A stretch of 64,000 bases of DNA from Roseburia sp. 1XD42-34 (lineage in GTDB: Bacteria; Bacillota; Bacilli; Bacillales; Amphibacillaceae). The notes under the pieces were generated by a model that did not search any database, was not told where the DNA came from, and worked only from the letters and a program-made list of their open reading frames with translations. The stretch covers positions 124,001-188,000 of the forward strand of contig NZ_QWLJ01000005.1 in assembly GCF_009917385.1 (NCBI RefSeq), given 5' to 3'. This document shows, piece by piece, positions 8,812-18,931 of this stretch; position 1 is the stretch's first letter; every line of letters begins with the position of its first letter. The translations under genes were made by a program, and so were the position numbers.

Positions 8812-10104
8812 TCATCCCATATATGGTAGTAAATAGCGAATATAGAGATAAATGGTGGCAACGATCAATGATATAATTACGAGTGGAATTCCGTAGAGTA
8901 AAAAGCGAACAAACGATATACTTTCCTTCGCTCCTTCAGCTAAACCTGCCACCACTACATTAGCAGAAGCGCCGATCAACGTTGCGTTTCCCCCTAGACA
9001 TGCGCCTAAAGCCAATGCCCACCAAATTGGATCTAAATACATCATTCCATAGCTTTCAAACTCTTGAACAACTGGAATCATCGCAGCGACAAAAGGGATA
9101 TTATCCACAATACCAGAAAATAAACCAGAGACCCATAAAACCAACAATGCTGTTTGTACATAGTCGCCATCGGTAATTACTACGATTGCCCTCGCGATTT
9201 CATCAATGACGCCTACTTCTTCTAAACCGCCTACTAGAGTAAATAAGCCAATAAAAAAGAACAATGTAACCCACTCTATTTTTGCAAATATTTGTTCTGC
9301 TGCCACTTCTTTTTCCGTCAATAGCAGCAGCAATATAGCGCCAGATAACGCTACAGTAGTCAATTCAACATACAAAAATGCATGTAGTAAAAAACCGATT
9401 ATCGTTAATAAGAGGACTGTGATCGATTGATATAACATTGGTGTTCGATGCAAATAAGCTTGTGCGTCCATTGCTAGCAACTGTTTAACATCCAAGCTCG
9501 TCCGTCGTAAGGACTTTCGAAACAACACCCAAACAAAGACAAGCATAATCCCGAATAGGATAACGGCGATGGGAGCCATATGGATCAAAAATGACGTAAA
9601 GGTTAAATGCTCTACCGCTTGTCCGATCATAATATTAGGTGGATCCCCAATCAATGTTGCTGCACCGCCAATATTGGAACTGAAAATAATTATGAGTAAA
9701 TACGGAAACGCGGGCAAATTTAACAGTTTCGTTATTTTGAGCATGATTGGAACGAAAATTAATACCGTTGTTACATTATCCAGCAATGCTGAGCCAATTC
9801 CGGTTAATACCCCCGCGCCAATCAGAAGAGGGATTGGTGCGCCTTTCACTTGTTGTGCAAAACCAATTGCCATATAAGCAAACAAACCTGTCTTTTCTGT
9901 AATGGCAATTAATACCATCATGGAAAATAAGAGGGCGATCGTATTCCAATCAATATATTCTGTTAACATACGCTCGGCAGAGTAGATTCCAGTCAATAAA
10001 AGCAATACACCACCAGTTAAAGTAACCAATGCACGATTAATTTGCTCTGTCATAATAAATACATAACAACAAATAAAAATGAATGACGCTATAATAATTT
10101 CCAA
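8812..10104 (-). CDS. ArsB/NhaD-type ion transporter
   Basis: Membrane permease of 430 residues with 10-12 hydrophobic segments. Two halves repeat the family signature: LDNVTTVLIFVPI with GDPPNIMIG in the first half, and VDNIPFVAAMIPV with GGNATLIGASANVVVAG in the second. These are characteristic of the ion transporter superfamily that includes ArsB, NhaD and the P protein. The substrate cannot be read from sequence; Na+/H+ exchange or anion export are options. No arsenic genes lie nearby. The start is TTG with TAGGGG upstream. The gene is not at this place in B. subtilis, so it looks like a lineage-specific insertion between spoVB and yrzE. Confidence 0.85.
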   Translation of the reverse strand: MEIIIASFIFICCYVFIMTEQINRALVTLTGGVLLLLTGIYSAERMLTEYIDWNTIALLFSMMVLIAITEKTGLFAYMAIGFAQQVKGAPIPLLIGAGVLTGIGSALLDNVTTVLIFVPIMLKITKLLNLPAFPYLLIIIFSSNIGGAATLIGDPPNIMIGQAVEHLTFTSFLIHMAPIAVILFGIMLVFVWVLFRKSLRRTSLDVKQLLAMDAQAYLHRTPMLYQSITVLLLTIIGFLLHAFLYVELTTVALSGAILLLLLTEKEVAAEQIFAKIEWVTLFFFIGLFTLVGGLEEVGVIDEIARAIVVITDGDYVQTALLVLWVSGLFSGIVDNIPFVAAMIPVVQEFESYGMMYLDPIWWALALGACLGGNATLIGASANVVVAGLAEGAKESISFVRFLLYGIPLVIISLIVATIYLYIRYLLPYMG

Positions 10105-10248
10105 CCAAACCCCTACTTTCTTTTCTTACCTATATCATTTCTTTACTCCAACTATATGTAACAAAAAAAGAAAATATTTTTCGTCTATTATTTTTTCAAG
10201 ATGAATAGGATGAAAGTAGGTGGACAATCTGGAAAGGAGGGAATGATC

Positions 10249-10635
10249 ATGCGCAGTAAGCAATGGGTGGCATTATTATATGGATGGATCATTGTATTGG
10301 GCTTAATGATGGTCGCTAGCTTTGTATTAGCATTATTACTTCGATTTACTACATTTAACGAACCTGCTCTGTCATGGGTCACTTTTGTCATCGGTCTGAT
10401 CAGTTTATTTCTGGGAGGCCTCGCAGCAGGAATCAAGGGCAAAGCAAAAGGCTGGATGATCGGGATATTTACAGGTGCAGGATTTACGCTATTTGTTTTA
10501 TCCGTACAATATCTGGGCTACCAGCAAGGATTTTCACTAGAACAATCAATTCATCACACTGGATACATGGCAGCTGCATTATTTGGCGGCGCAGTAGGTG
10601 TTAATATCGCAGGAGAAGAAGCAAGCGATAAATAG
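10249..10635 (+). CDS. TIGR04086-family membrane protein, YrzE-like
   Basis: 128-residue protein with four hydrophobic segments and little else, fitting the TIGR04086/YrzE family. The third-position ATG at 10249 was chosen because AAAGGAGG lies eight bases before it; an ATG two codons upstream is too close to that site. Its place between spoVB and yajC is the same as yrzE in B. subtilis. Function unknown; no motif suggests enzymatic activity. Confidence 0.82.
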   Translation: MRSKQWVALLYGWIIVLGLMMVASFVLALLLRFTTFNEPALSWVTFVIGLISLFLGGLAAGIKGKAKGWMIGIFTGAGFTLFVLSVQYLGYQQGFSLEQSIHHTGYMAAALFGGAVGVNIAGEEASDK

Positions 10636-10809
10636 ATCGTCAATTGGTGGAACATTATTTCCTTTATACAAATATGATAATAACAACACCTTAGGGGAGA
10701 AAAAATGAAATAGAGGACAGGTTATTTGAAAGGAATAAAACAGCGGCAATTTGGGTTTAAAGATTTATACTTGAGAAAAAAATTAGATAGTAAACGATAT
10801 CATCTATAG

Positions 10810-10905
10810 ATAAAGTGCATAATTTAATCAGTAGGGGTTTTCATGCATACCTCCACGGCTACTACTAAAAGTAGGCGTCTTACTGCACCTTATAACGGAG
10901 AAATG
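10810..10905 (+). repeat. Family A intergenic repeat, internally deleted copy A3
   Basis: Has the left end (ATCAGTAGGGGTTTTCATGC, CTCCACGGCT) and the right end (TTACTGCACCTTATAACGG) of family A, but the roughly 100-base middle is missing. It is followed after 70 bases by a family B element. Confidence 0.6.
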
Positions 10906-10974
10906 GAGAAAAAACCCCGCAAATATTACATGGATACATTGTAATAGCTCTTTCATTGCAAATGAACAAAGCCG

Positions 10975-11136
10975 CAAGCGCCCGGTTAGCAACGTACTGA
11001 CTGGAGCGAATCAACTAAAGTTTTAGGAATCATGCAGAGGCACGAACCAATGATAACTTATCGTAAGGCGATTCGTGAAGTCGCCTAGTGGCTGGGCTCA
11101 TGCGCAGGACGGGGCTATTCCGTTATATCGTTATCC
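10975..11136 (+). repeat. Family B intergenic repeat, copy B1
   Basis: About 160 bases beginning AAGCGCCCGGTTAGCAACGT, with the constant blocks ACTAAAGTTTTAGG, GGCACGAACCAATGAT and GCGATTCGTGAAGTCGC. Copies at 21166, 26994 and 45974 are clearly alignable by eye. The two ends are partly complementary, so a single strand could fold into one long imperfect hairpin. Confidence 0.8.
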
Positions 11137-11168
11137 CAAAGCAACAATTATTATACTTTCTTATCTCT

Positions 11169-11208
11169 CAAAAAAGGAACACAAAAGCAATTTTCTTTTG
11201 TGTTCCTT
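11169..11208 (-). terminator. Rho-independent terminator of the yajC-tgt operon
   Basis: Perfect 14-bp stem AAGGAACACAAAAG (11174-11187) and CTTTTGTGTTCCTT (11195-11208), followed on the minus strand by a run of T. Confidence 0.85.
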
Positions 11209-11299
11209 CGCACTTACTACCTATGTATAAAATCACGTCCGTTGGTATAAGCAACAGACGCTTGCCCATTGCCTATCTCCCTCCGCGTGCACATGGTAA

Positions 11300-11560
11300 T
11301 TACTGCTGTTTTACTTCACGGATTGCTGAGCGATCATACGTCAGCTTAGACCCATCGCCAGCTTGAATAACTATAGTATCTTCATCCATCGCATGGATTT
11401 CCCCATGAAAACCACCGATTGTAACTACGGAGTCACCTTTTTTCAATTCCGCCTGCATTTCTCTGACTTGCTTTTGGCGCTTTTGCTGTGGGCGAATAAG
11501 TATAAAATACAGAAGCACAAACATCAAGATAATTGGTAATAAAGATGCTAACATTTCCAT
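11300..11560 (-). CDS. yajC: Preprotein translocase subunit YajC
   Basis: 86-residue Sec accessory protein with one N-terminal membrane helix (about residues 5-24) ending in the conserved IRPQQKRQK block, then a small cytoplasmic domain with KKGDSVVTIGGFHGEI. It joins SecDF at the translocon. The ATG at 11560 was chosen because GGGAGG lies nine bases upstream; the frame is open 31 codons further but without a ribosome site. It follows tgt by 25 bases and is probably the last gene of the transcript. Confidence 0.95.
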   Translation of the reverse strand: MEMLASLLPIILMFVLLYFILIRPQQKRQKQVREMQAELKKGDSVVTIGGFHGEIHAMDEDTIVIQAGDGSKLTYDRSAIREVKQQ

Positions 11561-11585
11561 TGTTCCATTCCTCCCTTCTATACAA

Positions 11586-12728
<1,143 letters not shown>

Positions 12729-12923
12729 CTACTCTTCCTTTATCGATTAAACTAAATTACTTTTATCAAAATTACGCAAAGCTCATGTGCTTTTGTAAGA
12801 GGTGACACTACTAATAATAATACATATAGTAAAATGCCCTCGGCATATCTAATCTTAGACAATGCTTGTCATTCTGAAAAAATAAACTACAAAGTTTTTA
12901 GCGTTACATGAATCGTCTTCATT

Positions 12924-13955
12924 TTAAGCATAAATAAACATTGCATCTCCAAAACTAAAAAATCGGTATCGTTCTTGCACTGCTTTACCATATGTCTCCA
13001 TCACTATATCTTTTCCAGCAAATGCGCTAATTAACATAATTAATGTTGACTTAGGTAAGTGGAAATTGGTGATCAAACCGTCAATAGCTTGGAATTGATA
13101 AGGCGGATAAATAAATATATCCGTCCAACCGCTTGCTTCTCTAAATTCCCCATTATTATCCCTGGCAATCGTTTCTAAAGTGCGGGTGGAGGTGGTTCCT
13201 ACTGAAATAATTCGCCCAGCTGATTGCTTTACGTGATTAAGCGTATCTGCTGTATGCTGATCCATATGATAAAATTCTGCATGCATCTTATGGTCTTCCA
13301 CTGTTTCTGCACTTACAGGACGAAATGTACCTAGTCCAACATGCAAAGTAATAAATGCAATATTCACACCCATTTGTTTTAATTCATTTAATAATTCCGT
13401 GGTGAAATGAAGTCCAGCTGTTGGTGCCGCTGCTGACCCTTCTTCTTTTGCATATACCGTTTGGTACCGTTCCTTTTCTGAAAGCTGTTCCTTTATATAC
13501 GGGGGTAATGGCATTTCCCCTAGTTGATCAAGTACTTCATAGAAAATACCTTCGTATGCAAATTGAACGACTCGCCCACCATGTTCTTTTATTTCTGTGC
13601 AAGTTGCAGTTAAGAGACCATCTCCAAAACGAATCACACTTCCAAGCTTCACTTTCTTAGCAGGCTTGGCAAGTATTTCCCACGAATCTCCTTCCACCTG
13701 ATGTAAAAGCAATACCTCAATACTTGCACCTGTTTCCTCTTTCACTCCATGGAGCCTTGCCGGCAATACACGTGTATTATTTAACACCAGACAATCTCCA
13801 GGCTGTAAATATTCCTTTATATCAGGGAAATGGCGGTGAGCAATTTCTTTTGTTTGTTTATTTAGAACAAGAAGTCTGGAAGCCGTTCGTTCTTTTAACG
13901 GGGTCTGGGCGATTAATTCTTCTGGTAAATCAAAATCAAATTCTTCAATATTCAT
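12924..13955 (-). CDS. queA: S-adenosylmethionine:tRNA ribosyltransferase-isomerase
   Basis: Transfers and isomerises the ribosyl part of SAM onto preQ1-tRNA to give epoxyqueuosine. The 343-residue length and the blocks [15 protein letters not shown] (N-terminus), [13 protein letters not shown] and [17 protein letters not shown] are diagnostic of QueA. The ATG has AAGGAG at normal spacing. About 200 bases separate it from tgt; no clear terminator was seen in that gap, so co-transcription remains likely. Confidence 0.97.
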   Translation of the reverse strand: MNIEEFDFDLPEELIAQTPLKERTASRLLVLNKQTKEIAHRHFPDIKEYLQPGDCLVLNNTRVLPARLHGVKEETGASIEVLLLHQVEGDSWEILAKPAKKVKLGSVIRFGDGLLTATCTEIKEHGGRVVQFAYEGIFYEVLDQLGEMPLPPYIKEQLSEKERYQTVYAKEEGSAAAPTAGLHFTTELLNELKQMGVNIAFITLHVGLGTFRPVSAETVEDHKMHAEFYHMDQHTADTLNHVKQSAGRIISVGTTSTRTLETIARDNNGEFREASGWTDIFIYPPYQFQAIDGLITNFHLPKSTLIMLISAFAGKDIVMETYGKAVQERYRFFSFGDAMFIYA

Positions 13956-13972
13956 GAGAAACTCCTTACGTA

Positions 13973-14173
13973 TTATCTAAACTTGCCAAAAATATAAAAT
14001 AACAAGGTTAAAATTAAACTAACAACAATAGAAGTGACAATTGGAAAATGAAAAACAACGTTCCCTTTTTTCCACGTTATATCTCCTGGTAACTTACCAA
14101 TAAAACTCCAGATAACACCGATAATCAGAAAGATAATCCCTAGTAAAATAAATAGTTTACCTAGGTTCATCAT
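13973..14173 (-). CDS. DUF2905 family membrane protein
   Basis: 66-residue protein with two membrane helices separated by the signature [20 protein letters not shown], which defines DUF2905. Its ATG lies 17 bases inside the end of ruvB and has GGAAGG upstream, so translation is coupled to ruvB. A gene of this family between ruvB and queA is common in Bacillaceae. No function is known. Confidence 0.9.
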   Translation of the reverse strand: MMNLGKLFILLGIIFLIIGVIWSFIGKLPGDITWKKGNVVFHFPIVTSIVVSLILTLLFYIFGKFR

Positions 14174-15170
14174 TCACTCTGTCCTTCCATCCGAAATGTT
14201 TGTAAGCTTCTGGCGTTACAACTCTTCCCCTTGGTGTTCGTTGAATAAACCCGATTTGTAATAAAAATGGTTCGTACACATCTTCAATCGTTTGTGGCTC
14301 TTCTCCAATTGTCGCAGCAATTGTATCTAAACCAACAGGTCCACCTTGAAAATTGTTCATAATTCCTTTTAACAATTTATGATCGATATGATCTAAGCCT
14401 TGTTTATCCACTTGCAGCATTTCCAATGCTTCACCTGTAGTAGATAAACTGATTTTTGCTTCTCCTTTTACTTGTGAAATATCACGAATCCTTTTTAATA
14501 AACGATTAGCTATTCTTGGTGTTCCTCTAGATCGTTCAGCAATTTCCAGTGCAGCTTCTTTGGTAATGGCTGTATTAAAAATATCGGCAGTACGCTCAAT
14601 AATCATACATAAATCTTTAGCATCATAAAAATCAAGCCTACTTAATACACCAAAGCGATCACGCAAAGGAGCTGATAATAAACCTGCTCTCGTTGTTGCT
14701 CCAACTAATGTAAATGGAGGTAAATCAATTCGGACAGATCTGGCACTTGGTCCTGAACCAATCACAATATCAAGGAAAAAATCTTCCATCGCTGGATAGA
14801 GTACTTCTTCTACTGTTCTTGGAAGGCGGTGAATTTCATCAATAAATAATACATCGCCAGGCTCTAAAGATGAAAGAATTGCTGCTAAATCTCCAGCTCG
14901 TTCAATCGCCGGACCTGAAGTAGAACGGAATTGGACACCCATTTCATTGGCGATGATCGCCGCTAAGGTCGTTTTCCCCAGCCCCGGCGGTCCGTATAAG
15001 AGTACATGATCTAAAGGCTCCTCACGCATTTTGGCTGCTTGGATAAAAATGCTTAGATTCTCTTTCACCTTATGTTGACCGATATATTGCGCCAAGGTAG
15101 TCGGTCGTAAACTTAATTCCACGGAAACGTCTTCTTCCTGCAGTTCGCCTGTGACCATACGATCTTCCAT
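14157..15170 (-). CDS. ruvB: Holliday junction branch migration ATPase RuvB
   Basis: Hexameric motor that with RuvA drives Holliday junction branch migration. Contains Walker [10 protein letters not shown], Walker B FIDEIHRL, the sensor region GATTRAG and a C-terminal winged helix ending in [17 protein letters not shown] chose the ATG at 15170 because AGGGGGAG lies four bases before it; an upstream GTG lacks this. 337 residues, usual for the family. ruvA lies 26 bases upstream in the same operon. Confidence 0.97.
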   Translation of the reverse strand: MEDRMVTGELQEEDVSVELSLRPTTLAQYIGQHKVKENLSIFIQAAKMREEPLDHVLLYGPPGLGKTTLAAIIANEMGVQFRSTSGPAIERAGDLAAILSSLEPGDVLFIDEIHRLPRTVEEVLYPAMEDFFLDIVIGSGPSARSVRIDLPPFTLVGATTRAGLLSAPLRDRFGVLSRLDFYDAKDLCMIIERTADIFNTAITKEAALEIAERSRGTPRIANRLLKRIRDISQVKGEAKISLSTTGEALEMLQVDKQGLDHIDHKLLKGIMNNFQGGPVGLDTIAATIGEEPQTIEDVYEPFLLQIGFIQRTPRGRVVTPEAYKHFGWKDRVNDEPR

Positions 15171-15196
15171 TTGTCTCCCCCTTTCTTTATTCACAC

Positions 15197-15796
15197 CTAG
15201 TTTTTCATTAGTAACGCTAGTGCTTTGCGTACTAATGCATCAGTCGTTTCTGTCTCAAGCTGTTGTATTTTAGGTAAAGTGGCTTGTATTTCTTTTTCCG
15301 AATACCCTAAAGCTTTCAAAGCTTCTTTCGCGTCTTGTACAGAAGCATCATCTATGCGAGGTTCTGTTATTGTCTGTTCTTCATTTGCAGTTGTTGCAAT
15401 TATCAGTTTCCCTTTCAAATCAAGGATAATTTGCCTTGCTGTCTTCTTTCCAACACCTGGAAAACTTGTTAAAAATCGTTCATCTTCTCGTTCAATAGCT
15501 GCAGCAAACTCACCAACATGAACAGAAGCCATAATGGCAATGGCTCCTTTTGGACCTATTCCAGATACAGAAATAAGCTTGGTAAATAAATATTTCTCCT
15601 CTTGGTTTTTAAATCCATATAGCAACTGCGCATCTTCCCGAACATGTTGATAAGTATATATCTTGACATCCTTATTTTCTAACGATTGAAATGCATATGG
15701 ATTAGCACAAATAATTTCATAACCAATGCCCTGTACATCCACAATAATAGCATCATCTTGTATATATGTAAGCTTTCCTCGTACATAAGCAATCAT
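15197..15796 (-). CDS. ruvA: Holliday junction DNA-binding protein RuvA
   Basis: Tetrameric partner of RuvB that recognises four-way junctions. 199 residues with the N-terminal OB fold ([12 protein letters not shown]), the helix-hairpin-helix segments [12 protein letters not shown] and [13 protein letters not shown], and the C-terminal domain that touches RuvB ([15 protein letters not shown]). Start at 15796 fixed by AAAGGAG eight bases upstream. bofC and csbX, which lie next to ruvA in B. subtilis, are not here; a YebC gene is next instead. Confidence 0.97.
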   Translation of the reverse strand: MIAYVRGKLTYIQDDAIIVDVQGIGYEIICANPYAFQSLENKDVKIYTYQHVREDAQLLYGFKNQEEKYLFTKLISVSGIGPKGAIAIMASVHVGEFAAAIEREDERFLTSFPGVGKKTARQIILDLKGKLIIATTANEEQTITEPRIDDASVQDAKEALKALGYSEKEIQATLPKIQQLETETTDALVRKALALLMKN

Positions 15797-15853
15797 TTTC
15801 TCTGCTCCTTTTACCTTATCCATTCATTCTATCATAAATCGAAGTAAATGAAT

Positions 15854-15886
15854 AAACTTCTATTTCTTCTCTAGAAATAGAAGTTT
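15854..15886 (-). terminator. Hairpin terminator after the YebC gene
   Basis: Perfect 14-bp stem AAACTTCTATTTCT and AGAAATAGAAGTTT with a five-base loop. The T-run is short (TTTATT). It separates the YebC gene from ruvAB. Confidence 0.7.
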
Positions 15887-15899
15887 GGAGTTTAAACGA

Positions 15900-16631
15900 T
15901 TATTCCGTTACTTCAAGATTATGATGAATATCTTGCACATCTTCATTTTCTTCCAATGTTTCAATTAAATTCATCATAGGAGAGGCATCTTCTTCCGATA
16001 AAGAAGTAGTTGTCTGTGGAATTAGCGTTACTTCTGAATCGGCAATGGAGTATCCTGCTTTATTTAATTGATCTACAACGGATTTTAAGTCCTCTGGAGC
16101 ACTAAATATTTCAAACATGCCATCCTCTACTTCTATATCCTCTGCTCCAGCTTCCAATGCTTCTAAAGTCAATTCATCTTCATCTATTTCTTCTTGCTCG
16201 TCCGTAATAACAATATACCCTTTTCGATCAAACATAAATGACACACTGCCGTTCTCACCTAAATTTCCATTATTTTTTTTAAAAGCATGTCGTATGTCTG
16301 CAGCGGTTCTATTTTTATTATCTGTTAACACGTGAACAATTACCGCTACGCCACCAGGTCCATATCCTTCATATGTTAGTTCTTCAAAACTTGCACCGTC
16401 TAATGTTCCAGTGGCCTTTTTAATAGCACGATCTATATTATCATTTGGCATGTTATCTGCTTTTGCTTTGTCAACAGCTAAGCGAAGACTTGGATTTGTT
16501 GTTATATCACCGCCTCCCTGCTTAGCAGCAGTATAAATATCTTTTGCATGGCGCATAAAGATTTTCCCTTTTTTTGCATCTTGTGCATTTTTTCTTCTTT
16601 GAATATTTTTCCATTTAGAATGACCAGCCAT
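15900..16631 (-). CDS. YebC/PmpR family transcription or translation regulator (YrbC)
   Basis: 243-residue protein with the invariant opening [14 protein letters not shown] and the block [20 protein letters not shown], hallmarks of the YebC family. Members are described as DNA-binding regulators and, more recently, as translation factors acting on proline stretches; which applies here cannot be told. ATG with GAGGAGA upstream. In B. subtilis the homologue yrbC sits next to coxA and safA, which are also close here. Confidence 0.93.
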   Translation of the reverse strand: MAGHSKWKNIQRRKNAQDAKKGKIFMRHAKDIYTAAKQGGGDITTNPSLRLAVDKAKADNMPNDNIDRAIKKATGTLDGASFEELTYEGYGPGGVAVIVHVLTDNKNRTAADIRHAFKKNNGNLGENGSVSFMFDRKGYIVITDEQEEIDEDELTLEALEAGAEDIEVEDGMFEIFSAPEDLKSVVDQLNKAGYSIADSEVTLIPQTTTSLSEEDASPMMNLIETLEENEDVQDIHHNLEVTE

Positions 16632-16744
16632 AGGACATTCTCCTCTCTAGAAATTTCCTTTATTACTATACCAAATATAAGTCAATTCTTAAAGAGATAG
16701 CGTATGATAGCACAAACTTATCTCCATAAACGGACACCATTATG

Positions 16745-16945
16745 TACACACTTTATTTCGTTATAAGGTGCTGTAAGATTCTCGCTTCAGAAGTCGGGTA
16801 ATCTGTACTACAACAAGTCTAAATGGGTGAAAACAGCTCCTAATGCTCAATTTCGTAAGGGAACTTTCGGTATACCATTTACAGTACTAACAAGCTGTTG
16901 GGGATGAATGAAAATTTCGCTGTTTGAAAATTCACTGTTATAGAA
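16745..16945 (-). repeat. Family A intergenic repeat, copy A4
   Basis: Read on the minus strand it contains TTTTCATTCATCCCCAACAG, GCTTGTTAGTACTGTAAATG, GAGCATTAGGAGCTGTT, TTTAGACTTGTTG and CTTACAGCACCTTATAACG, in the same order as other copies. Flanked by GTGAA- and CACTTTAT-type ends. The rest of the 16632-17169 gap shows no gene. Confidence 0.75.
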
Positions 16946-17169
16946 AGTAACATTCCATTGTTTTTTTAACTATTTTACTGCATGCACGAAGCAATCATTT
17001 TACTAAAGATAAAGCGGGAGTGGGGCTTCAACGAGTGGATTTTTTCCAACCTACTGACTTTCGTACTAAAAACTATCCCAACGAAATTGGAAATGTACTT
17101 ACAGTGGAATCCGACTCTAAGGATGGAGGACTCACATGTAGTATTAGCCCTCCATTTCAAGCATCCATT

Positions 17170-17727
17170 TTATTTTAAGAATTGGTTTATCCATTCTTCC
17201 ATGTTCTCTCCGTTATCCTTTGCTTCGAGTCTGGCATCCAAATTTCGCATCTTTTCCCAATGCGTGTTGTCTGTGTAAACAATAATTTCTTTATTTGAGT
17301 CAGGTAGAAGCTTTTTTACTTCCTTTTTAATTTCGTTACCAATATCTCCGCTAACATGCGTACTCAATATAACTCCAACCAAGATGCGATCATTTGTTGA
17401 TGCAACCTGTGCCTGCACAATTTGTCTCTTTTTTTGTAATGCCTCTGATATCATTATTGCTTCTTCATTGGTAAATGGATCAGAATATCCACTGTTAAAA
17501 TTCGATTCATTGATTTTTTCTTGTTTACTTTGAGGATAACCACCTTTTTCACCAATCGATTGTTCACGAATATTTAAACGTTCTTTTCTCTCTTTTTCTG
17601 TCTCATAATGGATAGGTGGCGTTTGATTATCTGTATTTCGAATAGCGTTATTTTCAGCTTGCTGCTCATTCGCACACCCAATCAAATGAATCAGGGCGAT
17701 TAACATTAGCCCTAACCATACACGCAT
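17170..17727 (-). CDS. YhcN/YlaJ-type sporulation lipoprotein (CoxA-like)
   Basis: 185-residue secreted lipoprotein. A signal peptide with the lipobox LIGC (cysteine about residue 18) is followed by a polar Asn/Glu/Lys-rich linker and a C-terminal YhcN/YlaJ domain with SEALQKKRQIVQAQVASTNDRILVGV. Family members are found in the spore inner membrane or cortex. In B. subtilis coxA lies next to yrbC and safA, supporting the call. The ATG at 17727 follows AAGGAGG, but that ribosome site forms one arm of a perfect 15-bp inverted repeat. Confidence 0.85.
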   Translation of the reverse strand: MRVWLGLMLIALIHLIGCANEQQAENNAIRNTDNQTPPIHYETEKERKERLNIREQSIGEKGGYPQSKQEKINESNFNSGYSDPFTNEEAIMISEALQKKRQIVQAQVASTNDRILVGVILSTHVSGDIGNEIKKEVKKLLPDSNKEIIVYTDNTHWEKMRNLDARLEAKDNGENMEEWINQFLK

Positions 17728-17776
17728 GTAAAAACACCTCCTTACCATTAGTTTGGATCATGGAGGTGTTTTTACA
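17727..17776 (-). promoter_or_regulatory. 15-bp inverted repeat sequestering the ribosome site of the YlaJ/CoxA-like gene
   Basis: TGTAAAAACACCTCC (17727-17741) and GGAGGTGTTTTTACA (17762-17776) are perfectly complementary with a 20-base loop. On the mRNA the downstream arm contains the Shine-Dalgarno GGAGG and reaches the first base of the ATG (17725-17727). The five T residues also resemble a terminator for nadE upstream. Either attenuation or translational masking is possible; both are inferred. Confidence 0.7.
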
Positions 17777-17797
17777 CAGTTAATATAAGGGAAGCCG

Positions 17798-18544
17798 CTA
17801 TTTTTTCCGTGAAAAGAAAGGCAAAGCTTCGCGTTTGTGCGCTGTGCGTCGATGCAACATTTCAATTTTCTCACGCTCAGCTTTTGGAATGTCCTCTCCC
17901 TTAAGATAAGCATCTATCGTTGCATAACGAATCCCCATTTCCTGCTCGTCACTTTGTCCTTCCCACAGATCTGCGCTAGGTTGCTTATTTAAAACAGAAG
18001 AAGGAATGTTTAAACAAGCGGCTAATTCCTTGACTTCTCCTTTTGAAAATTCAACAATAGGAAGAATATCTACACCGCCATCTCCATACTTAGTGAAATA
18101 TCCTGTATACCACTCCGCAGCATTATCTGTACCAACAACGAGGTAATTATGATTTGTAGCAATCGTGTATAAGGTACTCATTCGTAGTCTTGCACTTAAA
18201 TTAGCTTTGGCCATTTGCTCATTCTTCTCTTGATACATATGATTGGTTTCTAATTTGGATTGAATCAAGTTATACATATTGTCTCTCGTCTCAGTCAGGT
18301 CAATCATTATATGATCAATGCCACAGGCTTGAACAACTGCTTCTGCATCCTTCAAGGAACCTTCACTTGTATGAATAGGCATGATTACCCCTAAAGAATT
18401 TTCTGGACAGGCTTTTTTGATTAATGCAGCTACAACGGCTGAATCAATGCCTCCACTTATACCTACTACTAATCCTTCAACCCCTGTTTTCTCGACTTGC
18501 ATTTGTAACCAACTGACAATGCTCTCTACTTCTTTTTGCAACAA
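17798..18544 (-). CDS. nadE: NH3-dependent NAD+ synthetase
   Basis: Last step of NAD synthesis: amidation of nicotinate adenine dinucleotide with ammonia and ATP. The ATP-pyrophosphatase loop SGGIDS is at about residues 30-35, and the binding-site block VVGTDNAAEWYTGYFTKYGDGG is complete. There is no glutaminase domain. About 248 residues, somewhat shorter than B. subtilis NadE (272). The start is uncertain: GTG at 18553 overlaps the AAGGAG ribosome site, so TTG at 18544 (eight-base spacing) is preferred. The nadABC genes that adjoin this region in B. subtilis are not present. Confidence 0.92.
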   Translation of the reverse strand: MLQKEVESIVSWLQMQVEKTGVEGLVVGISGGIDSAVVAALIKKACPENSLGVIMPIHTSEGSLKDAEAVVQACGIDHIMIDLTETRDNMYNLIQSKLETNHMYQEKNEQMAKANLSARLRMSTLYTIATNHNYLVVGTDNAAEWYTGYFTKYGDGGVDILPIVEFSKGEVKELAACLNIPSSVLNKQPSADLWEGQSDEQEMGIRYATIDAYLKGEDIPKAEREKIEMLHRRTAHKREALPFFSRKK

Positions 18545-18890
18545 ACTGATCACTCCTTTTATTCCTTAGCTATTGGGTCTCTGCTAATCTGTTTCCTTTT
18601 TTAAATTTGTTAAAACAGCATTTCGGATGGTTATAGGCACGTTCTGTTTTTCACATACATACTTACTTTGTTAATTATCATACCATTAATATCTCCTGTT
18701 TGAAAATTATCCTTACCCTTGCCGAACAAAAAATATTATTGAAGAAGCTTATTGAATGGAGTAACTATGGTTTGGCTCTTATGTATGGTTTTTAAAAACC
18801 CGCTAAAAATGTAACAAATTTGAAAAATACTTTTAATCGATGAGAAGTATCAGAGGAGGCAATATCTTTAGCTATCCACCAGTTTTTTAC
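18545..18890. other. Gap upstream of nadE, nothing recognised
   Basis: About 345 AT-rich bases without an open frame, repeat-family core or RNA motif that I can support. It must hold the nadE promoter. Confidence 0.5.
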
Positions 18891-18892
18891 GA

Positions 18893-18926
18893 ACAAAAAA
18901 GAGACGATGGAAATTTCGTCCCTTTT
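18893..18926 (-). terminator. Terminator of safA
   Basis: On the minus strand GGGACGA, an eight-base loop and TCGTCTC form a stem with one wobble pair, followed by TTTTTT. Directly after the safA stop. Confidence 0.75.
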
Positions 18927-18931
18927 AACAA

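Noticed and set aside
16975..17278. Overlapping open frames on both strands downstream of the YlaJ/CoxA-like gene
   Set aside because: Neither has a ribosome site or family resemblance, and part overlaps the real gene on the other strand.
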